From the NCBI RefSeq assembly GCF_030705415.1, contig NZ_JAUZED010000003.1, forward strand, positions 1 through 64,000: a stretch of 64,000 nucleotides of DNA, read 5' to 3'. The stretch is from Curtobacterium sp. A7_M15. GTDB taxonomy: Bacteria; Actinomycetota; Actinomycetes; Actinomycetales; Microbacteriaceae. The notes below the pieces were generated by a model, which was not told the origin of the DNA, searched no databases, and saw only the letters and a program-made list of their open reading frames with translations. The translations under genes and the position numbers were made by a program. Below are positions 19,226 to 28,122 of this stretch, one piece after another (the stretch's first letter is position 1; the number at the start of each line of letters is the position of its first letter).

Positions 19226-20118
19226 CTGCCTTCACCGTCCGTCCGCTGCCGGAGGCGCTCCGCGCCGCGAGCTCGGCGGAGCACGTCGTCGCCGTCACAG
19301 CGACGGCAGTGTGGGTCTCGCCTGACAGCCCCACCGGGGCTGACGCAGTCGCCACAGCAGCCCGACCGGACCTCGCCGCCTGGGCATCTAACCTCGACCT
19401 GGGGGCGCGGCACGGTCTGCACGGGCGCGTGGACACCCATGCACTGCTCGGCGAGCCGGTCGAGGTCCTGGAGATGCGAGGCAGCTGGAGCCGGATCGTT
19501 CTCCCGCTACAGCAGTCGCACAAGTCGCCTGCCGGGTACCCGGGGTGGGTGCCGACCGCGCACCTCGCAGAACGAGTACCGGTGGCGCACCCCGTCGTCG
19601 TGCGGACGGCGCCGGCAGCATCCGGACTGTCCGTCGGCTCGGTCCTGGACCTGCTCGACGATGATGGCAGCACTGTCGTCGTCCGCACGCCGAACCGCAC
19701 AGCTTCGCTGCCACGCGCGGCGATCACCGACCCATCCGTCGAGCAGCACGACGCAGGCGAGGTGCTCGCAGTCGCCCGCGGGTTCACCGGTTCGGTCTAC
19801 CTCTGGTCCGGCGCATCGGCTGCCGGCGTGGACTGCTCAGGGCTCGTGCACATCGCGCACCGTGCCGTCGGGCTGATCGTGCCCCGTGATGCGGACGATC
19901 AAGCGCAGGTAGTGGAGCGGATGCCTGTCGGTGACGCGAGCGACGGTGATCTGGTCTTCTACGACGGTCCGTCCGGTGTCCACCACGTGGCGTTCGTCGA
20001 TGGTGCCTTCACGACGTTCCACGCCCCACGCACCGGGAAGCTGGTCGGTCCGGGACGATCCGACGGGACCGGCTACCCGGGGGACGAGATCTTCGCTGGG
20101 CGCGTGCTTCCTTCGTAA
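19222..20118 (+). CDS. NlpC/P60 gamma-D-glutamyl peptidase, YkfC-like
   Basis: A 298-residue protein without signal peptide. Two SH3-like domains (residues about 20-115, ending in HKSPAGYPGWVP, and about 120-170) precede an NlpC/P60 domain (about 180-295). The catalytic Cys205 is in GVDCSGLVH and the His255 in HHVAFVDG. This is the domain order of YkfC, a cytosolic gamma-D-Glu-L-diamino acid endopeptidase that acts on muropeptides with free L-Ala. It complements the AE epimerase at the far end of the locus. The GTG overlaps the murQ stop, so translation is coupled. It closes the plus-strand operon. Confidence 0.85.
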   Translation: MTAFTVRPLPEALRAASSAEHVVAVTATAVWVSPDSPTGADAVATAARPDLAAWASNLDLGARHGLHGRVDTHALLGEPVEVLEMRGSWSRIVLPLQQSHKSPAGYPGWVPTAHLAERVPVAHPVVVRTAPAASGLSVGSVLDLLDDDGSTVVVRTPNRTASLPRAAITDPSVEQHDAGEVLAVARGFTGSVYLWSGASAAGVDCSGLVHIAHRAVGLIVPRDADDQAQVVERMPVGDASDGDLVFYDGPSGVHHVAFVDGAFTTFHAPRTGKLVGPGRSDGTGYPGDEIFAGRVLPS

Positions 20119-20199
20119 ACTGACGCGCACACAGGTCAACCGATCCCACGGATGATGTAATGGTACTGCTGCAGGTTGAGTTGACTGGGTCGGTTCAAC

Positions 20200-20462
20200 C
20201 GCGAGTACGACCTGTGAGTTGATGATCGTCGTGTACTCGATCGGGTCAGCTTCCCCAGACCACGTTGACGACGTCGTCGGTGGTACGTGCTCTCGATCCA
20301 GGTGCTGATCGCCAGCCGGGACTCCTCGCGCGTCGCCCAACGTCGCCGATTGAGGACGTTCTTCTGCAGCGGAGCGAAGAAGAACTCCATCGCTGCGTTG
20401 TCCGCGCACGCATCGACTCGGTCCATCGAGCCGAGCGACCCGGCACCATCGAGCGGAACTGG
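20200..20462 (-). pseudogene. IS3 family transposase OrfB, C-terminal remnant
   Basis: The minus strand encodes SMDRVDACADNAAMEFFF, then FAPLQKNVLNRRRWATREES and IESTYHRRRRQRGLGKLT. This is the typical C-terminal integrase segment of IS3-family OrfB, including the final catalytic Glu region. It loses frame at GLGKLT; the continuation PIEYTTIINS is in another frame. The 5' part is missing, so this is a dead remnant. Confidence 0.8.
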
Positions 20463-20473
20463 TGAGGCTGCGG

Positions 20474-20595
20474 GATTGGCTTCGATTACGTGCATGCGGC
20501 AGTCGACGACCACTCCCGGCTTGCCTATGCCGAGGCCCACCCAGACGAGAAGGGCGCGATCGCGGCGGCGTTCCTCACCCTCCGCCGCCTATTTC
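20474..20595 (+). pseudogene. IS481 family transposase fragment
   Basis: The plus strand encodes FDYVHAAVDDHSRLAYAEAH and DEKGAIAAAFL, the beginning of the DDE core of IS481-type transposases. Both ends are missing. It abuts the IS3 remnant at about 20465, so one insertion or deletion joined the two. Confidence 0.75.
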
Positions 20596-21048
20596 GCCGT
20601 CCACGGCCGTTATATCCGAATCCACCGGAAGACCAGCCCCTCGGCGTCGACTCGCCGGCGTCGTCGACGCCGCTGTGAACAGGCCGACGCAGCCGGCGAG
20701 CAGTGTGGAACGCTGCATCCATAAAGACGTATGTCCGCGGTGTACCGGATCGATGAGAGTGAGCACGACGTACAGGACAGTTGCTGCTCCGACAACGGTG
20801 GCAGCGGCCGACAAGTCGGCGAGGAAGAACACAGATGCAGATGAAGCGACGCCAAGTGCTGCTGCTGCCAACATCAGCAGCCGAGCTGGTCGGTGATCTT
20901 CGTTCCTACCGTTCGCGTGCCTGATGACATGAACGACGGTGAAGAGCGCGAGAAAGACACCTGCGCAGGCGATGAGTACAGCGAAAGCGGTGAAGACGAT
21001 CAGAAGCATCGCCTGTATAACACTCGCTCCGACACCTACCGTGCGCAC
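20575..21048 (-). CDS. Small integral membrane protein, unknown family
   Basis: A frame of 157 codons with four hydrophobic segments: MLLIVFTAFAVLIACAGVFL, a LLMLAAAALGVASSASVFFL segment, AATVVGAATVLYVVLTLI, and STLLAGCVGLFTAAST. The C-terminus after about residue 130 is Arg/Gly-rich and runs into the IS481 remnant, so the 3' end may be truncated. ATG 21009, just before the first helix, is an alternative start to ATG 21048. I do not recognise a family. Confidence 0.45.
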   Translation of the reverse strand: MRTVGVGASVIQAMLLIVFTAFAVLIACAGVFLALFTVVHVIRHANGRNEDHRPARLLMLAAAALGVASSASVFFLADLSAAATVVGAATVLYVVLTLIDPVHRGHTSLWMQRSTLLAGCVGLFTAASTTPASRRRGAGLPVDSDITAVDGEIGGGG

Positions 21049-21104
21049 CTGATTTCCGTCTCATCCGACGGATCCTCGTACTCTACGGCTCGCCTTTGCC
21101 CTGC

Positions 21105-21140
21105 CCGCCGCAGTGCCCCGCAAACGGGGCACTGCGGCGG
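21105..21140. terminator. Perfect 16-bp hairpin terminator
   Basis: The arms CCGCCGCAGTGCCCCG and CGGGGCACTGCGGCGG enclose a CAAA loop. There is no long T-tract, but the stem is very stable. It lies in the 180-bp gap between the divergent membrane-protein and SGNH genes, so what it terminates is unclear. Confidence 0.6.
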
Positions 21141-21228
21141 AGCGGGCTCCTGATCTAGTTTCGGATGGGGTGCTACTGCTGCGCCCGGATCGATCACGGC
21201 GCAATCGGCGTCCGGAGGAGGATGACGA

Positions 21229-22512
21229 ATGCGCATGACCCTGGCCCGCCGCTCTGCCCTGACCACCGCGGCGGCCGTCGTTCTCGCAGCCGTCGCAGCG
21301 CTCATGCCGGGTGTCGCGCACGCGGTCCCGGTCACGTCCGACTCGCTGCGCGGCGTGCGGTACGTCGCGTACGGTCACTCGTTCGGCCAGGTGCAGCCCG
21401 GCACCGGCTCGGTCCCGGGCACGCTTTACCCGTCCCTGGTCCGTGACAGCCTCGGAACGGATCCGGCGGCATGGTCCAACCAGACCATCAGCGGTGCTTC
21501 CACTGCGCAGATTCTCTCGCGCGCCCGCAATACGTGGAAGCGTGGCGATTACGGCCTCGTCACGTACCTCGGGAACCAGAACGATGTCGGCCGGCACGTG
21601 CCCGCGGCGACGTTCCAGGCGAACGTTCGCGGATTCATCGACTGGGTGCGTGGGACTAGCCCGTTCCCGCCCACGATCGTGATCGTGCTCGACACGACGT
21701 CGACGCCTGCCGGGTACGCGCGCTACCCCGTGCCGCCGACCGACGCAGACGTGGTGCGCTACAACAACGCCCTGCGCAAGATCGTCGCGTCGTACCCGCA
21801 GGACGGAACCGTCGTCCTCGCTGATGCCTTCACCGGGTGGGACAAGGCGACCATGATCAGCCCCGACGGGCAACACCCCAACGACGCCGGTCAAGCGCAC
21901 ATCGCCGCGGCGATCACCACGGCCTTGGCCAGCACGCCGTTCCGTGAGGGGCAGAACGTCCTGACGCCCGCGCCGTCGGTCAGCTACGACTCGTTCAACC
22001 GCCCCAACCAGACCACCGGACTCGGCAAGGACCTGCACGGCCGGTCCTACTCCACGGTCGGCGGCGTCAAGTACGGCATCTCGAACGGCACCGCATACCG
22101 CGCCAGCGGCGGTGCGGCGCGTGAGTCCGCAGCAACCGTCGAGACGAGGAAGGCCGACGTCGACGTCAGCCTCACCATGACCGCGCTCTCGTCAAAGGGC
22201 GCAGGCCCGGTGTGGCGCCTGAGCAACTCGAAGAACTACTACGCCCTCGACGTCCACGGGTCGGGCAAGGGCAACGCGAAGGTCTACAAGCGCGTCAACG
22301 GCCGATTCACCCAAATCGGCAAGGCACTCAGCAGCGAGGTCAAGCCCGGCTCGACGGTCCGCGTCCGGGCCGATAGCACGAAGATCAAGATCTACGTCAA
22401 CGGCTCAATCGCCTACTCTGGCCAGGACGCTTTCAACACGTCGGCCACGCGTGACGGCATCCGCATCGTCGACGCGGGCCGCGCACGAATCGACGACCTC
22501 ATCATCCGATAG
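21229..22512 (+). CDS. Secreted SGNH/GDSL hydrolase with C-terminal lectin-like domain
   Basis: A 427-residue protein with a Sec signal peptide (LARRSALTTAAAVVLAAVAA, cleavage after AHA at about residue 32). An SGNH hydrolase domain follows, with Ser51 in AYGHSFG, GNQND as block III and DGQHPNDAGQAHIA for the catalytic Asp/His. From about residue 235 there is a beta-rich concanavalin/LamG-like domain (YDSFNRPNQTTGL, WRLSNSKNYYALDVHG, VRVRADSTKIKIYVNG). A secreted esterase or polysaccharide deacylase is likely. GGAGGAGG 7 bases before the ATG is one of the strongest ribosome binding sites in the window. Confidence 0.85.
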   Translation: MRMTLARRSALTTAAAVVLAAVAALMPGVAHAVPVTSDSLRGVRYVAYGHSFGQVQPGTGSVPGTLYPSLVRDSLGTDPAAWSNQTISGASTAQILSRARNTWKRGDYGLVTYLGNQNDVGRHVPAATFQANVRGFIDWVRGTSPFPPTIVIVLDTTSTPAGYARYPVPPTDADVVRYNNALRKIVASYPQDGTVVLADAFTGWDKATMISPDGQHPNDAGQAHIAAAITTALASTPFREGQNVLTPAPSVSYDSFNRPNQTTGLGKDLHGRSYSTVGGVKYGISNGTAYRASGGAARESAATVETRKADVDVSLTMTALSSKGAGPVWRLSNSKNYYALDVHGSGKGNAKVYKRVNGRFTQIGKALSSEVKPGSTVRVRADSTKIKIYVNGSIAYSGQDAFNTSATRDGIRIVDAGRARIDDLIIR

Positions 22513-22578
22513 CCCAGGGACCGTCGCAGTCAACGGATCGTCGGCGGACGACGCTGAGCTCTCATCCGGTCGGGCTGT

Positions 22579-22734
22579 GATGCTGAGAGTCCATTAAGCC
22601 CACGGTGGAACTAAGCCTGTGAACTGGGGTTTTCCTTCGCTCCCCGAACGGGGGCCACCGAGCCGATCTCAGGCTCCTCTTATGCTGCGGGAACTGGACA
22701 GCGGCTCGTGCTGTCCACTGACATTGGGGGTCTC
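22579..22734 (+). repeat. Leader block A, duplicated upstream of both toxin-like genes
   Basis: The block starts with GATGCTGAGAGTCCATTAA and ends with GGGGGTCTC directly before the GTG start. The block before the second gene (28872-29027) has the same ends, the same 156-bp length and shared patches such as GCTCCTCTTA. An imperfect GC-rich stem with TTTT lies where the second copy has a clear hairpin. Confidence 0.65.
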
Positions 22735-25170
22735 GTGCGCACGTTGCTGCACGCTCCGCGCTCGAGGAGGCGCAGCATCGCTGCCGTCACACTCGGTGCG
22801 CTCGCACTGATCGGTTCTCTGCTGGTGGCGACGCCAGCGTCTGCGTTGAACGACACCGGTACCGGTGGTGTGTTCGTCCCGACCACGGGTCGGATCCTGG
22901 ACACGAAGAACAACATCGGCGGCTACTCGACGCCGATGCCCGCGAAGACGTGGCGCACCGTCCAGGTCGCCGGCCTCGCAGGGCTGCCGGATGACGGTTC
23001 GGTCGGTGCCGTGTCGGTCGTTGCGATGGTGGCTGACATCACCACTGCTGGGCAGTTGTTCGGACGTCCGGATGCGGACACGAAGTACACGCTGATGGGG
23101 ATCTACGGCGGGGAGCAGCAGCAGAACACGTCGTTCTCGTCCGTCCTCGCCGTCGGCGCCGACGGCACCATCCAGGTCTACGCCGAAACCAGCGCGCGGC
23201 TGATCCTGGACGTGCAGGGCTACTACACCGCGAACACGGACGGCACCGCCCCGGGCGGGTTCGTGCCGTTGAACGGTAAGCGCGTCGCTGACACCCGCTC
23301 CGGGACGGGCCTGCCGCAGCAGCAGCTCACCACCGGCAAGAGCGCCGTGCTGCAGGTCACCGGCACCGCCGGTGTCCCGGCAGATGCGTCCGCGGTGATC
23401 GTGAACCTGGTTGCGATCAACAGCACGTCGAACGTGGGGTTCCTGACGCCGTACCCGACGGGTGCGGCGCGGCCGGCGAACTCGTTCAACTATGCCGGCG
23501 GCACCACCACGACCATGCAGGCGCAGGTGCAGCTGTCCGCTGACGGCAAGATCACGGTCTACAACGCCAACAGCACCACGGACCTCGCCATCGACGTGCA
23601 GGGGTACTTCACCGCCACCGGGGGCTCCGGTGCGGTGTTCACGCCGGGCTCGGGCCGCATCTTCGACACCCGCGCGACCGGAAACACGATCCTCGCCGGC
23701 AACGAGACCCGCGCGATCGACGTCGCCGGCCAGGCCGGTGTCCCCGTCATGGGATCCGGCATCAACTCCGTCGTCCTCACCCTGACCGCCAACGCCGCGA
23801 ACGGCTCCGGGTGGGGCCGCGTCTGGGCCAACGGCACCAGCGAGCCCGACACCGCATCCCTCCGCTACGACAACGGCACAGTCCGCTCCAACACCATCAC
23901 CGTCCCCGTCGGCGCGAACGGGAAGATCAACCTTCACAACATCGGCAACGGCGCAACCAACTTCATCATCGACGTCCAGGGGTGGTACGCGAACCCTTCC
24001 GCGCCGAGCGTAGTCTGCCCCCAGCCTTACTCGTCCGACGCGGTCATTATTACGCCGGACTCGACCGCCGTCGAGTGCACAATTTCTGCGAGCCCAGCCA
24101 CTACCAGCGGAGAACGCCTCGTTTACGCTGTCGACAGCGAGGATGTGACGCAAGTCGACCTTTCCCAGTCCGCGTCCATAACGACAACCGTTGCAGTGGA
24201 GCTGTCCCGTGGCACTCACTCGATCACGGCTTATCGCGCATACGCAAACGGCGACGGCGCCGACGAAACGGACTACACTTTCACCGTTGGCGACTGGAGC
24301 GCAAGCGCTCTTCAAGGCACTCCCTCTGCTGACGAGGTTACTGACGAGTTGCCTTACCTCGGTGTTTCATTGTCCGAAGAGTACAACTTCCCAACCGACG
24401 CCACCTTCGCGTTCACGGTCTCGACGGATAGCGCTGGAGCAGCGGTTGTATGGGAAAGCGGTGAGCAGGCGGATCAGATCGCACAGACTCCCGGCCTGCC
24501 AGAGGGTGCGTACTTCTGGCATGCGGTAGTTCGAGGCTCCAATGCTCAGGGGGCGACGACGACGCTCACTACCCCAACATTTAGTTTCTCCACATCGGCT
24601 CAGGCTGCGGGAGAAGATGCTAGCGGCACAGCAGCCGCGGACGCGGGCACGTACACCGCCGACTCACCCGTTGAGTCCGACCCGGAGGACACTGCTGCTC
24701 CTCAGCCCGCGATGAGCACGATGCGCACGACCAGGTACGATCCGGTGCCTGCGTGCAGCGCTACCGCCGATCCGAACCACAAGGTTGATGACTCCTTCCC
24801 CCGCAGGCACTGGTCGGGAGTCGTTTCGGGTGGGCATGCTGACCTTGTTTGTGGGACGCCGGGAACCCGAGGGATGCGTCACATTTGGCGGCCGTACCCG
24901 GGCCACATGGACGACTGGATCAGAATTGCGAACAAGTACCCTATGGGCCTTAAGCCTGAAGAACTCATGGTAGGCGCACTCACCACCACTTACGCTAGCC
25001 CTACCAATGTGTCGTACCGGTCCGAAAACGACTCGTACACATACTTGGGCATACTAGAAATTAAAGACCGTAAGGGTCATGTGGTTCGGATCTACACGGT
25101 GAATACTGCGGTAGGAAACGGGAATTGGAAGGTGATTACAGCATTCCCGTCAAACGGCCGGAAGCCCTAA
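22735..25170 (+). CDS. Secreted repeat protein with RNase-like C-terminal domain (polymorphic toxin candidate A)
   Basis: An 811-residue protein with a signal peptide (RRRSIAAVTLGALALIGSLL, cleavage after ASA, residue 37). Three surface repeats of about 120 residues (44-164, 174-294, 299-419) each run from a DT(K/R) motif such as GRILDTK to DVQGY/W. Two Ig-like regions cover about 425-630, then a Ser/Thr/Asp-rich linker. The unique C-terminal domain of about 120 residues (690-811) contains RGMRHIWRPYPGHMDDW and ends with WKVITAFPSNG. The His/Arg start and TAFP end recall BECR/EndoU-like RNase toxins; this is a motif-level guess. GTG 22735 follows GGGGG and is conserved in the paralogue at 29028. 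The C-terminal part is markedly less GC-rich than the repeats. A small ORF follows. Confidence 0.72.
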   Translation: MRTLLHAPRSRRRSIAAVTLGALALIGSLLVATPASALNDTGTGGVFVPTTGRILDTKNNIGGYSTPMPAKTWRTVQVAGLAGLPDDGSVGAVSVVAMVADITTAGQLFGRPDADTKYTLMGIYGGEQQQNTSFSSVLAVGADGTIQVYAETSARLILDVQGYYTANTDGTAPGGFVPLNGKRVADTRSGTGLPQQQLTTGKSAVLQVTGTAGVPADASAVIVNLVAINSTSNVGFLTPYPTGAARPANSFNYAGGTTTTMQAQVQLSADGKITVYNANSTTDLAIDVQGYFTATGGSGAVFTPGSGRIFDTRATGNTILAGNETRAIDVAGQAGVPVMGSGINSVVLTLTANAANGSGWGRVWANGTSEPDTASLRYDNGTVRSNTITVPVGANGKINLHNIGNGATNFIIDVQGWYANPSAPSVVCPQPYSSDAVIITPDSTAVECTISASPATTSGERLVYAVDSEDVTQVDLSQSASITTTVAVELSRGTHSITAYRAYANGDGADETDYTFTVGDWSASALQGTPSADEVTDELPYLGVSLSEEYNFPTDATFAFTVSTDSAGAAVVWESGEQADQIAQTPGLPEGAYFWHAVVRGSNAQGATTTLTTPTFSFSTSAQAAGEDASGTAAADAGTYTADSPVESDPEDTAAPQPAMSTMRTTRYDPVPACSATADPNHKVDDSFPRRHWSGVVSGGHADLVCGTPGTRGMRHIWRPYPGHMDDWIRIANKYPMGLKPEELMVGALTTTYASPTNVSYRSENDSYTYLGILEIKDRKGHVVRIYTVNTAVGNGNWKVITAFPSNGRKP

Positions 25171-25240
25171 CTTGCAATCGTCTCTATTGTGAAGCAATCA
25201 TGCAGATTCATATTGGGAGCACGTTTGAAAAGGTGCGAAT

Positions 25241-25531
25241 GTGACTCACTATATATTGGGTAACGATTACGCCATCGATTGGCCACTGGGGACTGACGAG
25301 GAAGGTAGTTGCCCGCCAGGTCAGCCCCCTCTAAGCGAGGGCTTACAGCGGGAGATCTATAAATGGGCAGCCACATTTAATAGTGGCTACATGCCCGATT
25401 CCGGCTGGCAAAATGAAGAAGCAGCGCTTGCCCATAAGCGTCAAGCAGATCACCTGGTGTCATTGATCTCGAGCGAACTCAGCGATGGGGACACAATCGA
25501 GCTGCGGTACTGGGAAACGCTGCACAGTTAA
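25241..25531 (+). CDS. Putative immunity protein for candidate toxin A
   Basis: A 96-residue soluble protein (MTHYILGNDYAIDWPLGTD...) with no signal peptide or membrane segment. It begins 70 bases after the toxin-like gene with GTG preceded by AAAAGG. Like the toxin C-terminus it is less GC-rich than the surroundings. It matches no family I recognise. Position, size, predicted cytosolic location and the terminator right after it fit an immunity gene, but this is inference from arrangement only. Confidence 0.6.
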   Translation: MTHYILGNDYAIDWPLGTDEEGSCPPGQPPLSEGLQREIYKWAATFNSGYMPDSGWQNEEAALAHKRQADHLVSLISSELSDGDTIELRYWETLHS

Positions 25532-25539
25532 TTAGCGTA

Positions 25540-25565
25540 GGGGGCGGGCCTACGGCACCGCCCCC
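25540..25565 (+). terminator. Terminator after toxin/immunity unit A
   Basis: GGGGGCGG and CCGCCCCC arms with a 10-base loop, followed by TTCC, start 9 bases after the immunity ORF stop. Confidence 0.65.
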
Positions 25566-25597
25566 TTCCACTTCGAGCGGATGGCTCGTATCCCTAG

Positions 25598-25727
25598 GGT
25601 TGCGAGACGTCTCGTCAGCGTTGAGCTCGCGTCCGTCGCGGTCTACCAATGCGGCTAGTGGCGGGTCTCGCAACCAGGTGTCGCAAGCGTCAGCGATGAT
25701 CTGTGTGATGAAGGTTGGTTGCGAGGC
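25598..25727. repeat. Three copies of GGTTGCGAGRC beside a serine recombinase
   Basis: The 11-bp motif occurs at 25598-25608 and 25717-25727 in one orientation and at 25665-25675 in the other. It occupies the 190-bp gap after unit A and before the recombinase stop codon. Spaced, partly inverted sites next to a resolvase gene suggest res-type binding sites. Confidence 0.45.
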
Positions 25728-25757
25728 ACTGGCTGTGAGCAGCTTCGCTCGGTGTCG

Positions 25758-26339
25758 TCAGGCGGCGGGTGGGTTCGCTCCGCCGCGCTGGATCGCTCGG
25801 TAGACGGTCGAGCGGGCGACACCGAAGAGCTCGGCGATTTCGCTCGTGGTGTGCGTGCCGGCGCGGTGCAGCGCGACCAGGTGCTTCTCCTGTGAGACGG
25901 AGAGTTTGGGCTTCTTCCCGCGGAGCTTGCCCGCGGCCTTGGCGATCGCCATCCCCTCGCGCGTGCGGGCACGGATGAGGTCGGCTTCGAACTCCGCGAC
26001 CATTCCGAGAACGTTGAACAGAAGCCGTCCAACGGGATCGGTTGGGTCGTAGACGGAACCTCCGAGGTTCAACGTCACGCCCTTGCGCGTCAGCTCGTCG
26101 GCGATGTCACGAGCGTCGGGGAGTGATCTGGCGAGGCGATCGAGCTTGGTGACTACCAGGACGTCACCTTTGCGGACCGCGGCAAGAGCTTCGCGGAGCC
26201 CCGGGCGTTCACGGTTTGTTCCAGACATGCCGTGATCGACGTGCACGTTCTCGGGATGGACGCCGAGCGAGTGGAGACCATCCCGCTGCGCGGCGAGGTC
26301 CTGTCCGGAGGTCGAGACGCGGGCGTATCCGACAAGCAT
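25758..26339 (-). CDS. Serine recombinase (resolvase/invertase)
   Basis: A 193-residue resolvase/invertase. The catalytic Ser9 is in GYARVST, with SGTNRERPGLREAL, VTKLDRLARS and the helix E segment FNVLGMVAEFEADLIRART, where VAEFE is conserved. A C-terminal Hin-type helix-turn-helix follows (SEIAELFGVARSTVYRAIQR). Such enzymes resolve or invert DNA between short sites. It lies between the two toxin-like genes, and the repeats just past its stop codon are candidate targets. No strong ribosome binding site precedes the ATG. Confidence 0.9.
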   Translation of the reverse strand: MLVGYARVSTSGQDLAAQRDGLHSLGVHPENVHVDHGMSGTNRERPGLREALAAVRKGDVLVVTKLDRLARSLPDARDIADELTRKGVTLNLGGSVYDPTDPVGRLLFNVLGMVAEFEADLIRARTREGMAIAKAAGKLRGKKPKLSVSQEKHLVALHRAGTHTTSEIAELFGVARSTVYRAIQRGGANPPAA

Positions 26340-26493
26340 GCGACGACTGTAGCGTTTAAGGCACCTTCATCGGGCATTTTTGCGGGACAGTCATATGGGA
26401 ATTGGCGACCCAAGTAGCTGCTGGGTACCGGCCATCATCCCGAGGCCTCCGAGCCTGCACCGGTGAACGACCCCTCTCCGGGCGCTGATCGCC

Positions 26494-27308
26494 TCAGGGC
26501 CCTGCTGTCGGGTTCCGCCGGGGGTTGAGGAGATCGCCGTCCCGGCTCAGGTCGTCGCCTTCGTGTACCTCGAAGGCCTCGAATCGGTCGTCCGCGAGGA
26601 TGCTGTCGACGAGTGTGCGTGAGCCGGCGATGATGGTCGAGTCCCAGTCTTCCTCGGACGCGACGACCCAGGCGTGATCCTCGGGCCAGATCATGGACGT
26701 GTAGGGCGCCTCCTGGTTGGAGCGGCTGCACTCCCATCCAGACACGGTGCGGTGCGGTGCGCCCACGTCGGATCCGCAAGCTCGCCCAGACTCGAGCTGA
26801 ATAGCCACATGTCACGGCCTGGCCAGTGCATTTGCATGCGAGCTCGTGCGAGCGCGTTCCGACCTCCTTCTGCCCACGGCGGGTTGCCCGTGCCCTCCCA
26901 GGCGCCGATGACCAGGTCCTCTGGCGTCTGGGTTGCGGCCCGCAGGTGCATTGTCAGGATCGCGAGATCCTCCGGGTCGAACCACCCATCGTCGGACTGG
27001 CCGACACTCCATCCATCCGGCCAACTCCTGGTCTCCTCGTCGTCAGTGATCCGCCACCACTGCACCAGGGGATGCATCACCCGGTCGTTGCGATGCGCGA
27101 CCTCGGCCCACCGCCATCGCGTGTGCTCAACGTCGACGGGATTGCCCCACTCGTCAACGGTGTTCGGGTCAGTGCGGTGCGCATCCACTGGGTGCAGCAG
27201 CCTCGCGTACGCCTCGAAGCCCGTGCCACCTACACCGCCAACCGTCGCCCATCGGCCGGCGCGCTCGACGATCCACGCGCCGCGGGCGGCTTCGTTCAGC
27301 AGGATCAC
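26494..27308 (-). pseudogene. Conserved actinobacterial hypothetical gene, frameshifted by a 5-bp repeat
   Basis: The minus strand encodes a protein beginning near GTG 27308 (VILLNEAARGAWIVERAGRW...) with FEAYARLLHPVDAHRTDP and ITDDEETRSWPDGWSVGQSD. At three tandem GCACC units (26760-26746) the frame shifts. Removing one unit restores a continuous reading AHRTVSGWECSRSNQEAP, which carries on in the second frame through MIWPEDHAWVVASEEDWD to a stop at 26494. The inserted length, 5 bases, exactly explains the shift. The family resembles uncharacterised Microbacteriaceae proteins; the function is unknown. The upstream start is uncertain. Confidence 0.72.
26746..26760. repeat. Pentanucleotide tandem repeat GGTGC x3 causing a frameshift
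   Basis: Three perfect GGTGC units lie at the frame break of the hypothetical gene. With two units the gene would be open, with three it is shifted. This fits slipped-strand mutation. Confidence 0.85.
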
Positions 27309-27623
27309 CCCGTCAGCATCGCACCGCAGACACCGGTGCGTCGCGCGAAGCAATCTCAATTGACGATGATCCGCGCAGAGCCACAAAGACAGCGCGCCGA
27401 CGCCGTTGCCGCTCCGGGGCTATCTCAAACCGTGAATGGTCCAGCCGCGTGGTCGAGCAGATTCGACTTCGCCAGTTGCTGTCGACCTCCTCGGGTATGT
27501 CGAGTGAATCGAGCCGCCACGTTGGTGAGTGTCATGCCGTGGGGCCTGTTTTCGCCGCCGCGCCGGAGCCGTCAACATCCAGTTCCCACCGGCGCCGCAG
27601 TGACACGAGCCCGCGCCCGTCAC

Positions 27624-27995
27624 CTACGTGCCGGTGAGGGCTTTGAGAAGGACGTAGCCGACCGCGGTCAGTAGGAGGAGACCGCCGAGACCGGCAACCG
27701 GGTACAGGACGCCGCTTCTCCGGGTGTGGTGGCGGATTGCGATGGCGCCGCAGGTGATGACTGCCGCGAACCCTCCGAAGAGGGTGAGCCCCATGCTGCT
27801 GAACCAGCCGGCGTCACCACGACAACCCGCATCGCGGACGCTGCAGGTGGCGTAAGAGGTCAGGCTCTCGTTGAGGATGAATCCGACGCAACCAATGGCG
27901 GTCAGCAGTCCGATGATGATCACGACCCAAATGAGGGCGAGGTTCCAGTTGGCAGCGCGGTTGCTGAGCGACGTGCGTCGGATGCGGTCCGTCAC
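27624..27995 (-). CDS. Small membrane protein, unknown
   Basis: A 123-residue protein with three hydrophobic helices: LALIWVVIIIGLLTAIGCVG, MGLTLFGGFAAVITCGAIAI, and VAGLGGLLLLTAVGYVLL. A loop between the first two contains two cysteines (TCSVRDAGC). GTG 27995 has AAGGGA about 8 bases upstream. No family is recognised. The neighbouring 27.4-27.6 kb holds no gene I can support. Confidence 0.65.
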   Translation of the reverse strand: MTDRIRRTSLSNRAANWNLALIWVVIIIGLLTAIGCVGFILNESLTSYATCSVRDAGCRGDAGWFSSMGLTLFGGFAAVITCGAIAIRHHTRRSGVLYPVAGLGGLLLLTAVGYVLLKALTGT

Positions 27996-28122
27996 TGGTG
28001 GTCCCTTCGTCTGGCGTGGGCATTGATGTAACCGTATTGACTAGCCGGCGTCCCGAAGCGGATCGGTCAACGGACGGGACAGAAGCGGGCCGTGTTCGCC
28101 GCGGACGCGTCTCGCCCGAGCG

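Noticed and set aside
21061-22038. 325-codon minus-strand frame opposite the SGNH hydrolase
   Set aside because: The SGNH frame has a signal peptide, catalytic motifs and an excellent ribosome binding site; the antisense frame has none.
22669-24315. Long minus-strand open frame opposite toxin-like gene A
   Set aside because: Val/Arg/Gly/Asp-biased antisense reading of the repeat region with no signal, start site or family.
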